Assembly: GCA_036500765.1 (NCBI GenBank)
Contig: DASYBM010000017.1
Location: 186,001 to 250,000, forward strand
DNA length: 64,000 nt
Direction: 5' to 3'
From: Candidatus Sulfotelmatobacter sp.
GTDB lineage: Bacteria; Acidobacteriota; Terriglobia; Terriglobales; Acidobacteriaceae
This document shows, piece after piece, positions 52,850-61,305 of the stretch; within the stretch, counting starts at the first letter, position 1; the number at the start of each line of letters is the position of its first letter. Position numbers and translations under genes: made by a program. A model generated the notes under the pieces. The model was not told the DNA's origin. It ran no database searches and saw nothing but the letters and a program-made list of their open reading frames with translations.

Positions 52850-55800
52850 TCACCACAACCCATGCCCCCCGCTCTTTCCCAACGACTCACCCTTCGCCAA
52901 AAACGCCCGAAACGCCCGCGCCTCCGCCCACGCTCCTAACTTCATTCCATCCGTGCCGACGATCTTGTTCCACGCTTCATCTCCAGCCGCATCCCCATTG
53001 ATCTCCGCGCTCTTCATTTCCAGAAATTCCAGCCTCGAAACCGCTCCGCCGTCTGCGCCCACGCAATTCTTGACGCGCAAACAATCCACCGCGTGCGGCC
53101 ATTGAATGCTCAACGCCAGAAACTTCGCCAACAATTTATCCGTCGGCAACTCCGCCTCCGCCACTGTTCCATCCACTCGCAAGCTGTGCCGCAACGTACT
53201 GTAGAACCGAAACACATTTACGTAGCGCTTAATCTGCCGCGGATTCCCATCCACCAACTCCGCCACTTCCTTCACAAATTCCGCCATCGCAGGATCGCGT
53301 TCGCTGAACGTCTGCGCATATATTCTCTTACTCGCCTCCGCTACTGCGCGCCGCATCTCCACCGGAGCTTCGGCCATAACCTTCGCGCTCTTCTCCTCTA
53401 CCTCGCCGAGGCTACGGCCTTTCAGTTCGCCCATGTACTTCGCGACTTCTTCTTCCTTCAACGGCTCTTGCGCCAAAGCGCGAGCCTTCACTTCATCCCC
53501 CAGAATCTTGGCCAGACCAGAGTCCGCCGGCATCTGCAAATCCAGCGCTCCCGCCAGATTGGCGGGCGATGGCGGCGGCGCGGCGGACGCTGCATTCACA
53601 ATCTCCGTCATCTTGGTGTTCCATTCGTGCACCCCGGTCAGTGCCTCCACATATGATTTCCTCCCGCCCAGCGTCGGCGGCGGAATCGAAATCGGCAGCT
53701 GCACAATCTTCTCCATGAACCGCCATCCCACCGGCGCCGTCCGGTCTGCCACTCCCATCTCCAGCGCTTTCTCAATTACTTCCTTATTCGCCACCTCCAG
53801 AGCCGCCGCTACCATCCCCGGCTCCATCGCCAATACAAAAATGCAATTCGGATAGTCGCCACACAAAAATAAATTGATCGCCTCCACCACCTCCGCCACT
53901 TTATTCGGCGCACACCGGTCCAAGTCATCCACAAACACCACCAGCGGATCGCCGTTCGGCTTCTCCTTCGTCACCGATGCTTCCGTCGCAAGCTGAAGCA
54001 CCTCGCGAATGTCCGACTCCACCAAATGCAAGTAACCCATCTTGCCTTCGTAGTCGGGTTCGCGAATTAACTCGCGCACCGTGTCGGCCGCTTTTTCACT
54101 AAGCTTATTTCCCCACTCTTTCGTCAAGCGGTACGCGCCCCACACGACCGATGCTCCGCGAATCAGGTAACGCCACGGCACACCTAAAGGAGTCGCAGCC
54201 GCTACCCAAAATGCTATTGCGCAAACCGCAATGACCAGCAGCGCCATCGGCAGTAGCTTTCGCAGGATCGCTCCGTACGCCCGCTTCCGCACTTCTTCCG
54301 CGTTGATACGTCGCCCGTGCAGCCGCAGCCAGAATAGCTCGCGGTCCTTTACTGCCATCCGCGCCGTCACCTGGCTGATAATGCAGTGCGCCATCCCCGC
54401 CCATATCTGCTCGCTGGTTTGATACTTCCACGCGTTGAACCAAACCGTAATGCGCGGAGAAAGTTGATACGACTTTCCCTCCTTGCTTTGCACCAGCGAT
54501 GGTCCCGGCGGTTTCGTACTGGCCTTCAGCTCGCGCAGTAAATCTCGCAGGGTCACCTGCGAGGGTTGCAGCTCCTGCAAAATTCCCGTCCGGCTCGCTT
54601 CACTCAGTTCCGCGTACCCATCCAGCAGATGTTGCACTCGCTTCATCAGCGAAGTCTTCCCCGCACCCCACGGCGCCTTGATCCCAATCGTCAGCGGCGC
54701 CACCGTCTCCTTGTGCGTAATCAGCGAAGCAATCGTCCGCGCATAAGCCTCATACCCCAGCCGATCCACCTCACACCACAAATCCGAATCTACTTTCGGC
54801 GTCGGACTCGCCGTCAGCGGAGGCAGATCTGTGTACCCAGGAAACGTCTGAGGCATCGAGTTGACTAACGGCGGCATTGGTGGAAATGAAGTATCCTCAA
54901 GTGCGGCGGAACTTTGCGATGCCGCCTCACTTGGTGCCGAGGGTCTGTCCGGGTCCGGCCCATCAGCCGAGCGAATGTCCTCCTTCCGCACGCCGCGCTC
55001 AAACAGTGCTCTCACCGTCTGTGATTTGTGTACGGAGAGCGCTCCATAAAGAAGATGCCTGCTTCCGATTTCCCGCGCTCCGCGTTCGTCGGCATACTCC
55101 GCCGCACGCAAGAGCGCCTCGCGAACGTTCCCATGAAGAGGTGGCATGCTGCTCAGGCTAGGCACGTAATAGTCGCGAGGAAAGTCCACGGCGAACTCTT
55201 GCTGGATGATCGCGCTAAAATCGTCTTCGGTAACCCCAGCTCGCGCAAAGAAACTGCTCCAACTCGAAAAGAGCACGGCAATCAGGTATTCCGTATGCAG
55301 ATGCTTCCGTTCCAGCGCCTGCCGAATCCCGTCCGCCTTTGCTAACACAACCCGACTCGACGGACTCAGCCGCGCCCACAACTCCTCATCGCCGAGCAAA
55401 CCGCCCTCGCGGGCCTGTGTGGGAAGAGCCGCAACCGACTGTTCCGTCGCGGAAACATTCGCGAGCCGGTTCCGATCCTGCTCGCTTTGACGGGCACGCA
55501 GAAACTCGGTTACCTTTCGTACCTCATCCGCTTCGAGCCCGCTGGTGTGCGTCTTCTTCTCGTACACCCCAATGCTCGGAAGAGAATCAAGAATCAACCG
55601 GCTGCGAACTCCCAGTTCCGTCGCGAGATCGTTGATTCGCCGCCTCGATCCCGGCCGCAACTCAGACAGCGGCGACGTCTGCTGTACCCCTGACAGTGCA
55701 CCCACCGCTTCGCTAATAGGCGGTTCCGCCCCTCCCAGAGTAGGCGTCCCGTCCTTCGCACTCTGCGCGGCTGGTGGGCTAGAAATTGGCGTCGCAAGTT

Positions 55801-56512
55801 GCCCCGTAATCGATCGCCCATCGGCAGATTCGGATTCCTCTTCAATCCACGGGAGCAGATTCCGCACAACAGAGGTAGTCCGACTTCGTGCCATCGCATC
55901 GATCCTGAGCACATCCACCATGTTTTCGATAAGCCCGTCTTTACGACGAGTCGACGCACCCGCTACGATTCCTATAAGTCGACCGCTTGCGAACACCGGA
56001 GCCGACGGTAGGGCAGTTCCCCAAGGTTCATCGGGCAACCCTCCCCCCATCTCCACGACAACGAAATTGCCATGTGTGCCCACCACCCGAGCAGCGACAC
56101 GCAGAAAGTTTGTCCAAGAAGGATCCGAGTATAAAATTTCGCACCGCGCCGGGACCGTCGGAGCTTCGCCAGTACCCAACAGGATTGTCGGAAGCGGTCT
56201 GGGAAGACTCCCCGAGAAGCGGACGATTGCAAAGCCCAGTTCGGAGTCGATGGCTTCGATCCACCCTGAGAGCGCATTTGGATCAGGAGAATTCCGAAAT
56301 TCAGGAAAGACTAGATCAAATCTTTCAAACGTGGCGCCAGCCTTTGCGCTTGCGTAAGCCGCCACTTCACTTGTCGTCACAGCAATGTCCGGGGCCAGGA
56401 CGGTCGCCTGCCCGAACACATCGCCATCGGCCGCTCTCAACACGGCCAACAACGGTAGGCGGGCACTGTCGGCCGCAACTGGGATAGGTTTGATGTGATC
56501 GGTTTCGGCCAT
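52850..56512 (-). CDS. KAP-family P-loop NTPase fused to pseudo-trypsin, IF2-N-like and Clp_N-like domains
   Basis: A 1220-residue protein. Residues 15-210 resemble a trypsin-like fold (FGQATVLAPDIAVTTSEVA, LGFAIVRFSG, PSAPVFASGRLIGIVAG), but the catalytic His, Asp and Ser positions are Glu, Gly and Pro. Residues 290-340 (RRINDLATELGVRSRLILDS) look like an IF2 N-domain. Residues 382-513 are two Clp_N-type repeats. The KAP NTPase has Walker A KAPWGAGKTS (612-621), two membrane helices about 752-800, Walker B VVFVDDLDRC (858-867) and GNPRQIKRYVNVF (1089-1101). ATG has GAGGGAAAGG upstream. The gene sits between parA and parB on the same strand. Confidence 0.85.
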   Translation of the reverse strand: MAETDHIKPIPVAADSARLPLLAVLRAADGDVFGQATVLAPDIAVTTSEVAAYASAKAGATFERFDLVFPEFRNSPDPNALSGWIEAIDSELGFAIVRFSGSLPRPLPTILLGTGEAPTVPARCEILYSDPSWTNFLRVAARVVGTHGNFVVVEMGGGLPDEPWGTALPSAPVFASGRLIGIVAGASTRRKDGLIENMVDVLRIDAMARSRTTSVVRNLLPWIEEESESADGRSITGQLATPISSPPAAQSAKDGTPTLGGAEPPISEAVGALSGVQQTSPLSELRPGSRRRINDLATELGVRSRLILDSLPSIGVYEKKTHTSGLEADEVRKVTEFLRARQSEQDRNRLANVSATEQSVAALPTQAREGGLLGDEELWARLSPSSRVVLAKADGIRQALERKHLHTEYLIAVLFSSWSSFFARAGVTEDDFSAIIQQEFAVDFPRDYYVPSLSSMPPLHGNVREALLRAAEYADERGAREIGSRHLLYGALSVHKSQTVRALFERGVRKEDIRSADGPDPDRPSAPSEAASQSSAALEDTSFPPMPPLVNSMPQTFPGYTDLPPLTASPTPKVDSDLWCEVDRLGYEAYARTIASLITHKETVAPLTIGIKAPWGAGKTSLMKRVQHLLDGYAELSEASRTGILQELQPSQVTLRDLLRELKASTKPPGPSLVQSKEGKSYQLSPRITVWFNAWKYQTSEQIWAGMAHCIISQVTARMAVKDRELFWLRLHGRRINAEEVRKRAYGAILRKLLPMALLVIAVCAIAFWVAAATPLGVPWRYLIRGASVVWGAYRLTKEWGNKLSEKAADTVRELIREPDYEGKMGYLHLVESDIREVLQLATEASVTKEKPNGDPLVVFVDDLDRCAPNKVAEVVEAINLFLCGDYPNCIFVLAMEPGMVAAALEVANKEVIEKALEMGVADRTAPVGWRFMEKIVQLPISIPPPTLGGRKSYVEALTGVHEWNTKMTEIVNAASAAPPPSPANLAGALDLQMPADSGLAKILGDEVKARALAQEPLKEEEVAKYMGELKGRSLGEVEEKSAKVMAEAPVEMRRAVAEASKRIYAQTFSERDPAMAEFVKEVAELVDGNPRQIKRYVNVFRFYSTLRHSLRVDGTVAEAELPTDKLLAKFLALSIQWPHAVDCLRVKNCVGADGGAVSRLEFLEMKSAEINGDAAGDEAWNKIVGTDGMKLGAWAEARAFRAFLAKGESLGKSGGHGLW

Positions 56513-56543
56513 ACCTTTCCCTCAGATCTGCGCGTCCTCTCTA

Positions 56544-56589
56544 TATATCGACATTCATCAATCTAGTATATCGACGCCAATCAATATAC
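56544..56589. promoter_or_regulatory. AT-rich 23-bp direct repeat in the parA-KAP spacer
   Basis: Units 56544-56566 and 56567-56589 share TATATCGAC-N4-ATCAAT. The spacing is two helical turns. Likely a promoter/operator for the KAP gene; the second unit touches the parA stop. Confidence 0.5.
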
Positions 56590-57455
56590 TAAGCCGTCTT
56601 ATCCATCTCTTCCGTAGCGACGGCCGCATCCCCGAGCTCCCCAGTGCTCTCTGTGGTTAAGGTTTCAGCTGAAAGCTGAGAGCTGAGAGCTGATGGCTGC
56701 CTTTCAATAATCTCCTTCGCCAGCCGTATATAACTCTCCGCTCCCTTCGACCGCGGATCGTACACCAGCGCCGCCTTCCCATGGCTCGGCGCCTCTGCCA
56801 GCCGTATGTTCCTCGGGATCGTCGTGCGGCACAGCTTGTCCCCAAAATAATTCTTCAGTTCACTCATCACCTGCTGCGCCAGGTTGGTGCGCTCGTCAAA
56901 CATGGTGAGCACCACGCCCTCGATCCCCAACTCAGGGTTCAACGCCGCGCGGATGCGCTCGATCGTGTCGAGCAGCTCGCTCACACCTTCCAGAGCAAAA
57001 TATTCTCCCTGCATAGGAATCAGCACCGCGTCGGCCGCGACGAGTGAGTTCAGCGTGAGCAGATCGAGCGCCGGCGGGCAGTCCAGCACGATGAACTGAA
57101 AGCGCTCACGCAGCGGCGCAAGCGCCTGGCGCATCCGCAGCGCGCGATCCTCTGCGTCAACCAGTTCGATGTTGGCACCGATAAGATTCTTGTGCGCTGG
57201 AATCAACCACAACTGTTCCAGTTCAGTCGTGAGCAGCGCCTCTTCCGCTGAAGCCGCTCCCATCAGCAGGTGATAGGAGCTGACGCGCTCAGGATCCTTC
57301 GCGAACCCGAGGCCACTCGTGGCGTTTGACTGCGGATCGCAATCGACCAGCAGCGTGTTCACTTCGGCAGCCGCAAAGGACGCGGCTAGATTGATGGCAG
57401 TCGTGGTCTTACCCACGCCGCCCTTCTGATTGGCAACAGCGATAACGCGTCCCAT
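56589..57455 (-). CDS. parA: Chromosome partition ATPase ParA (Soj)
   Basis: A 288-residue deviant-Walker ATPase: VIAVANQKGGVGKTTTAINL (KGGVGKTT), LLVDCDPQSNATSGLG, FIVLDCPPALDLLTLNSLVA, and LAEAPSHGKAALVYDPRSKGA at the end of the fold. It drives DNA-relaying segregation with ParB. After residue about 250 a tail contains SALSSQLSAE, encoded by the AGCTGAGAGCTGA repeat. The start ATG at 57453-57455 is followed upstream by the parS-like cluster. Confidence 0.97.
   Translation of the reverse strand: MGRVIAVANQKGGVGKTTTAINLAASFAAAEVNTLLVDCDPQSNATSGLGFAKDPERVSSYHLLMGAASAEEALLTTELEQLWLIPAHKNLIGANIELVDAEDRALRMRQALAPLRERFQFIVLDCPPALDLLTLNSLVAADAVLIPMQGEYFALEGVSELLDTIERIRAALNPELGIEGVVLTMFDERTNLAQQVMSELKNYFGDKLCRTTIPRNIRLAEAPSHGKAALVYDPRSKGAESYIRLAKEIIERQPSALSSQLSAETLTTESTGELGDAAVATEEMDKTA
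56665..56699. repeat. AGCTGAAAGCTGAGAGCTGA repeat at the 3' end of parA
   Basis: In frame within the parA tail. Same family as the inverted repeat at 31563-31670. Confidence 0.85.
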
Positions 57456-57634
57456 TGGATTGTCAGGAGAAAGCAGAGCTAAGGGCAGAATAATCCGCGC
57501 AGCATTTCAAAAGCAATGAAGAAACGCTGTGCGTTTCAGTGAATTGTGTGCAAAACGCGTCTTGTGTTCCATAAGGAACCCTTAGCGCACATCGCAACAC
57601 AAGAAACGTAAGCCAAGTTTGAAAAATGAAGAAG

Positions 57635-57650
57635 TGTTCCGGCGGGAACA
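57635..57650. other. parS-like site 1
   Basis: TGTTCCGGCGGGAACA: perfect outer half-sites TGTTCC/GGAACA with one mismatch in the centre pair. Confidence 0.75.
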
Positions 57651-57726
57651 TCTAGCGCGATTGGCGGCGAGAGCATCCGAGTTTTAGTCTTGGTGTCTTC
57701 TAAACTCTACGAGTCATGTGGAATAG

Positions 57727-57742
57727 TGTTCCGGCAGGAACA
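57727..57742. other. parS-like site 2
   Basis: TGTTCCGGCAGGAACA, outer half-sites TGTTCC/GGAACA identical to site 1. Confidence 0.75.
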
Positions 57743-57788
57743 CTTAGCTGGTTAGGTGTGGGGACGGAAGCAGGCAAAATTGGAGAAG

Positions 57789-57804
57789 TGTTCCCGCGGG
57801 AACA
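57789..57804. other. parS-like site 3 (perfect palindrome)
   Basis: TGTTCCCGCGGGAACA, identical to the site at 28221, also with the CTGTGGAAAA flank. Confidence 0.8.
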
Positions 57805-58179
57805 CTGTGGAAAACTCGCCGACAACATCGCAATCCAAGCGTAATGATTGACACCGGATTGTATAAAGGTTCCCACTTATCGCCATCATCGTGCCTCGGC
57901 TGGAAATTACAGCCTTCATACGAGGGGTACTATTGGCTCTCATTTACCACTTGTTACTAACTTGATCCGTAGCGTCTGGGCCCCGTAGCCTTGAATTCTT
58001 CGGTTCGCATGATCCTCCCAATGGTTTATGTTGGATGGGGTCCAATTATTGACGTTTATAGCGATAGCTTCCCACTTCTGCCCTAAGAACGAGTGCGTAT
58101 GGCGCTGTGTGAATCGATATTATGGGTCCAGACTCGATGGATTGGACCACTTGTTACACTGTTGGTACGCTGGGTTGCG

Positions 58180-58884
58180 CTAGGGCAGGTTGCCTACCAG
58201 CAAGATTCTCGAGTTCGAACGTGGGATTGGGACTGGTTCGGACCAAATCACCCCAGGGACGATCGACTGGGCTGGGCGGCGTTGGGTGGCGCCGATCAGG
58301 AGGGCCAGGCGGCCTGACGGGCAGACAAGCTGGGCGGCGATAGGGAGGATCGACTCGAAGCGTTCGACAGCGCGGAGGGTGACGACGCTATGGGAACTTG
58401 CCGGCAGCGATTCGGCGCGGGCATTTTGTATATTGACGTCGGTCAATGTAAGGGCGCGCGCGACTTCGCGCAGGAAGGCTGCTTTTTTCTGGTTGGACTC
58501 GATCAGGGTCAGGGAGATTTGCGGCGCCCACAGTTTTATGGGTAGGCCGGGGAATCCGGCGCCGGAGCCGACGTCGGCGACTGAAACGCGGTCGTTGGTC
58601 GTCGGTCGGTGCTCTTTGGCATTGCTGGGCATTGGCGAATGAGCATTGCGCGGGAACAGATGACGGGCGGTGAAAAGGGATTCGCCGAAGTGGCGGGTCA
58701 CGATATCGTCTGCGCCGCGGATGGCGGTCAGATTGACGCGGGCATTCCAGCGAAGCAGCATATCGATGTATGTCGATATATGTTCGAGTTGTGCGGGAGA
58801 CAGAACGGCCTGCTCGCGGCCTGGCGCGTCAAGCGGATTTCGGAGAAAGGGGTCGAGCAGTTCGGCGAGGCGCGCGACGGTCAT
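58180..58884 (-). CDS. rsmG: 16S rRNA (guanine527-N7)-methyltransferase RsmG (GidB)
   Basis: A 234-residue SAM methyltransferase. N-terminal helix QLEHISTYIDMLLRWNARVNLTAI, then ADDIVTRHFGESLF, the SAM motif VADVGSGAGFPGLPIKLW and ALTLTDVNIQNARAESLP with VVTLRAVERFE. It ends near SNSRILLVGNL. A stretch about residues 82-98 (HSPMPSNAKEHRPTTNDR) between LFPRN and SVADVG is not in typical RsmG and comes from the CGACCGA-type and GCATTGGCGAATGAGC-type repeats. Part of the rsmG-parA-parB neighbourhood. Confidence 0.95.
   Translation of the reverse strand: MTVARLAELLDPFLRNPLDAPGREQAVLSPAQLEHISTYIDMLLRWNARVNLTAIRGADDIVTRHFGESLFTARHLFPRNAHSPMPSNAKEHRPTTNDRVSVADVGSGAGFPGLPIKLWAPQISLTLIESNQKKAAFLREVARALTLTDVNIQNARAESLPASSHSVVTLRAVERFESILPIAAQLVCPSGRLALLIGATQRRPAQSIVPGVIWSEPVPIPRSNSRILLVGNLP
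58589..58610. repeat. CGACCGA heptad repeat inside rsmG
   Basis: GGTCGTTGGTCGTCGGTCGG, in frame with rsmG, codes HRPTTNDR on the minus strand. Confidence 0.8.
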
Positions 58885-58885
58885 C

Positions 58886-58915
58886 GGAGTATGACATCTG
58901 GGAGTATGACATCTG
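58886..58915. repeat. 15-bp exact tandem duplication upstream of rsmG
   Basis: GGAGTATGACATCTG occurs twice, directly before the rsmG start codon. Confidence 0.85.
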
Positions 58916-59055
58916 ATTGTAGAGTCAGATCGAACAGTTGGAACAGAGCGCGAAATACTAAAGCGGCTGGGGTCTTACGACCGCTGAGGTTCCAAAAGGG
59001 AACTCGCCGAGAAAACGGGGAGTCGCTGGCCTCGGATTATGCATCTAAGTCATGA

Positions 59056-59256
59056 ATGCCGACTAATGGCGCTATTTTCGACGAGAAGTACCGGGTGGTC
59101 TCGGTCGATAGCCAATGCCTGACGATTCGTGGAGTTGACAGTGGGCAGGTGCTGACGATTGTGAACCCCGACCCGGAAACTCCGTTAACGCTGTCGGAAT
59201 ATCCGCCGGGGAGGTTGATTGCGTTGAGCGATCCTTCGGAGTCTCCGCTGAATTAA
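59056..59256 (+). CDS. Small hypothetical protein, 66 residues
   Basis: ATG 59056. Sequence pattern: AIFDEKYRVVSVDSQCLTIRG, VLTIVNPDPETPLTLSEYPPGRLIALSDPS. It looks like a small beta-strand-rich fold (five short strands), reminiscent of SH3-type or OB-like small proteins, but no family is recognised. Its strand is opposite to rsmG and carbonic anhydrase. No clear ribosome site. Confidence 0.55.
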   Translation: MPTNGAIFDEKYRVVSVDSQCLTIRGVDSGQVLTIVNPDPETPLTLSEYPPGRLIALSDPSESPLN

Positions 59257-59347
59257 GAGCATTCGTGATTGTGCCCTCTGCCCGTCCTCCTACGTCCAAC
59301 TCAAGCCGACCACTGACATCCAGATAACGAAAATTATTGCTATTTAT

Positions 59348-59908
59348 TTACGCCGTACGAATTCGCGCCGGCGGTACGACGATCTCAACGAGCCCGGTGG
59401 CCACGTCGTAGACAAGGCCTGAGACGAGCCATTCTCCGGGCAATGCGGGAATCGCCCGGAGCAAAGCAACGTCGACGGCAACCGCCGCGCGGGCGTCGGT
59501 AATCGCTTTTGCCGCAAGTTCCGCTTCCTTTATTTGAAAATAATGGGCCAGCGGAGCAGGGTCGGCGGCAAGGCGAGTGATGCCGCAGTCGGTATGGTGA
59601 AGTACGACGATGTGAAATTCCGCGCCGCCGCCAGGAATCTCTCCGGCAACCTCGCCGATTCGGCCGAGCAAACCCAACTGCTCCAACAAGCCTGGGGTGA
59701 TTCGACCGCCGATGTTACGCATCACGACGGCCTCGCCTGGTTTAATTCCAAGTATGTGGGCCGGGTCTACACGCATATCAGCGCAACCGATGATGATTGC
59801 CTTTACGTTCGGCAGCGCCCGCGGAAGCGAGGGCATAAGCGTGCCCGCAACAGACTGTTGAGCGGCAAAGTCTTTGTTACGTTCCAGCATGGAGTCGAGA
59901 TTGCTCAT
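59348..59908 (-). CDS. Beta-class carbonic anhydrase
   Basis: A 186-residue beta-CA. Zinc ligands and the catalytic dyad are visible: IIGCADMRVDP (Cys, then Asp-Arg dyad), VMRNIGGRI, and VVLHHTDCGITRL (His and Cys ligands). ATG 59906-59908 gives the start MSNLDSMLERNKDF. The short C-terminus fits the small plant-type/Can2-like group. Hydrates CO2 to bicarbonate in the cytosol. Confidence 0.92.
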   Translation of the reverse strand: MSNLDSMLERNKDFAAQQSVAGTLMPSLPRALPNVKAIIIGCADMRVDPAHILGIKPGEAVVMRNIGGRITPGLLEQLGLLGRIGEVAGEIPGGGAEFHIVVLHHTDCGITRLAADPAPLAHYFQIKEAELAAKAITDARAAVAVDVALLRAIPALPGEWLVSGLVYDVATGLVEIVVPPARIRTA

Positions 59909-60004
59909 GTTGATGTCCTCGAATCTGAAGCGATTTTAGGACTCACGAATCGTTGCCGGAAAGAGCGTTGGCGGACAACCAACCAACGATTACTGCCACT
60001 CGAT

Positions 60005-61078
60005 TCAGCGATGTAGTCGCGTTGGCCCAAAGGAGCCTCGATATTGACCAGGCGTGGTTTGCAGGCGCCGCCGGAACATACGGCGGAGGATTTCGGCACT
60101 GGCTAAACCGCATGCATCCGCGATTTCTTCCAGGCTGAGTGAGGTCGATTCCAACTGACGCCGCGCCGATTCCAGGCGGAGATCCTCGACGTGCTTGCCG
60201 GGCGTTTTGCCGACCTCCTGCCTGAATAATCGTGCGAAGTTGCGGGGACTCATGGCGGCGCGGCGGGAGAGCGATTCGACGGAGAGGTCGCGCCGAAGGT
60301 GGTCAGGAAGCCAGGCAAGCAGATCGCCAAGGGGCCGGCTCTCGCGGGTTTGTGCTTCAAGGGTTGCGCTGAACTGCGATTGTCCCCCCGGACGCCGAAG
60401 AAATACCACCATCATCTGCGCGATTCGAAGAGCCAGAGGTCTGCCAAGATCCTGTTCCACCAACGCGAGGCAAAGATCGATGCCAGCGGTTACTCCTGCT
60501 GACGTATAACAACTGCCGTCGCGGACATAGATGGGATCGGGATCGACGGCGACGCGCGGGTGGTCATGCGCAAGTTCGCTTGCCCAATTCCAATGAGTGG
60601 TTGCGCGACGCCCGTCGAGCAGGCCGGCTTTTGCCAGCACAAATGCGCCAGTACAGATTGATCCGAACCGCCGAGCCCGAGTGCTCTGCAATCTAAGCCA
60701 GTCCAAGAATCCAGGTTCGTAACGCAGTTCGCGCGGTCCCATGCCCCCGGCGACCAGCAGTGTATCGATCGCCCCGCGATATTCCCGGAACGTGCGATCC
60801 GTTTGTACGGGCGTGCCGAGATGGTTCGAAACCATGCGGTCGGCGCAGGCTGAAATGATATTGACTTTGTATGCCGGATCTCCGCCGCGCAGCCAATTGG
60901 CATCACCGAATACCTCGGCCGGCCCGAATACGTCGAGGGTCCGCATGGGCGGGACAGCCACAATCAGGACTCGTAGGGCGCTTCGGTGGGGTGAACGATC
61001 ATCCGCGTGATTGCGCCTTGTCTTTATCTTTTGCCGGGCGGGCTGGTGTGCGAGCATAGCCGAAACCAAGGAAACCAC
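60005..61078 (-). CDS. GlxA-family AraC-type transcriptional regulator
   Basis: A 357-residue regulator: an N-terminal DJ-1/PfpI-like domain (LRVLIVAVPPMRTLDVFGPAEVF; IDTLLVAGGMGPRE; GSICTGAFVLAKAGLLDGRRATTHW) and a C-terminal AraC HTH pair (LSVESLSRRAAMSPRNFARLFRQEVG and LSLEEIADACGLASAEILRRMFRRRL). The Cys in GSICTGAF is the position of the DJ-1-family nucleophile. The ligand is unknown; members often control catabolism of small amines or betaines. It is oriented away from the M61 peptidase gene. Confidence 0.92.
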   Translation of the reverse strand: MVSLVSAMLAHQPARQKIKTRRNHADDRSPHRSALRVLIVAVPPMRTLDVFGPAEVFGDANWLRGGDPAYKVNIISACADRMVSNHLGTPVQTDRTFREYRGAIDTLLVAGGMGPRELRYEPGFLDWLRLQSTRARRFGSICTGAFVLAKAGLLDGRRATTHWNWASELAHDHPRVAVDPDPIYVRDGSCYTSAGVTAGIDLCLALVEQDLGRPLALRIAQMMVVFLRRPGGQSQFSATLEAQTRESRPLGDLLAWLPDHLRRDLSVESLSRRAAMSPRNFARLFRQEVGKTPGKHVEDLRLESARRQLESTSLSLEEIADACGLASAEILRRMFRRRLQTTPGQYRGSFGPTRLHR

Positions 61079-61305
61079 CCCTTATTTTAAACTGTGATCT
61101 AGAGGATTAGCGGTCGCACGCACAGTCAGCGCAATCCTCTTCTTTGTTCTTTGTTTGTTTTTTGACGATTGCGGATATGAAAGTATCTCGTGCATGGATT
61201 GACTTGCTGCATTTCGCGGAAGTAAGATTCGCGGACGTGATCGGCTATAGCGGGCTTGACCAATAAATCGGGCAAAAGAACACACACCGCCGTTTGAGGA
61301 TACGC

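Larger units (their letters stand above)
57456..58179. other. parA-rsmG intergenic region with parS-like sites
   Basis: A 724-bp gap without a gene. It carries three parS-like palindromes and little else recognisable. No TTATCCACA-type DnaA box cluster is visible, so it is not claimed as oriC, although rsmG-parA-parB is often close to the origin. Confidence 0.6.

Noticed and set aside
57456..58179. Replication origin in the parA-rsmG gap
   Set aside because: No cluster of TTATCCACA-like DnaA boxes or an AT-rich unwinding element was seen; only parS-like sites.
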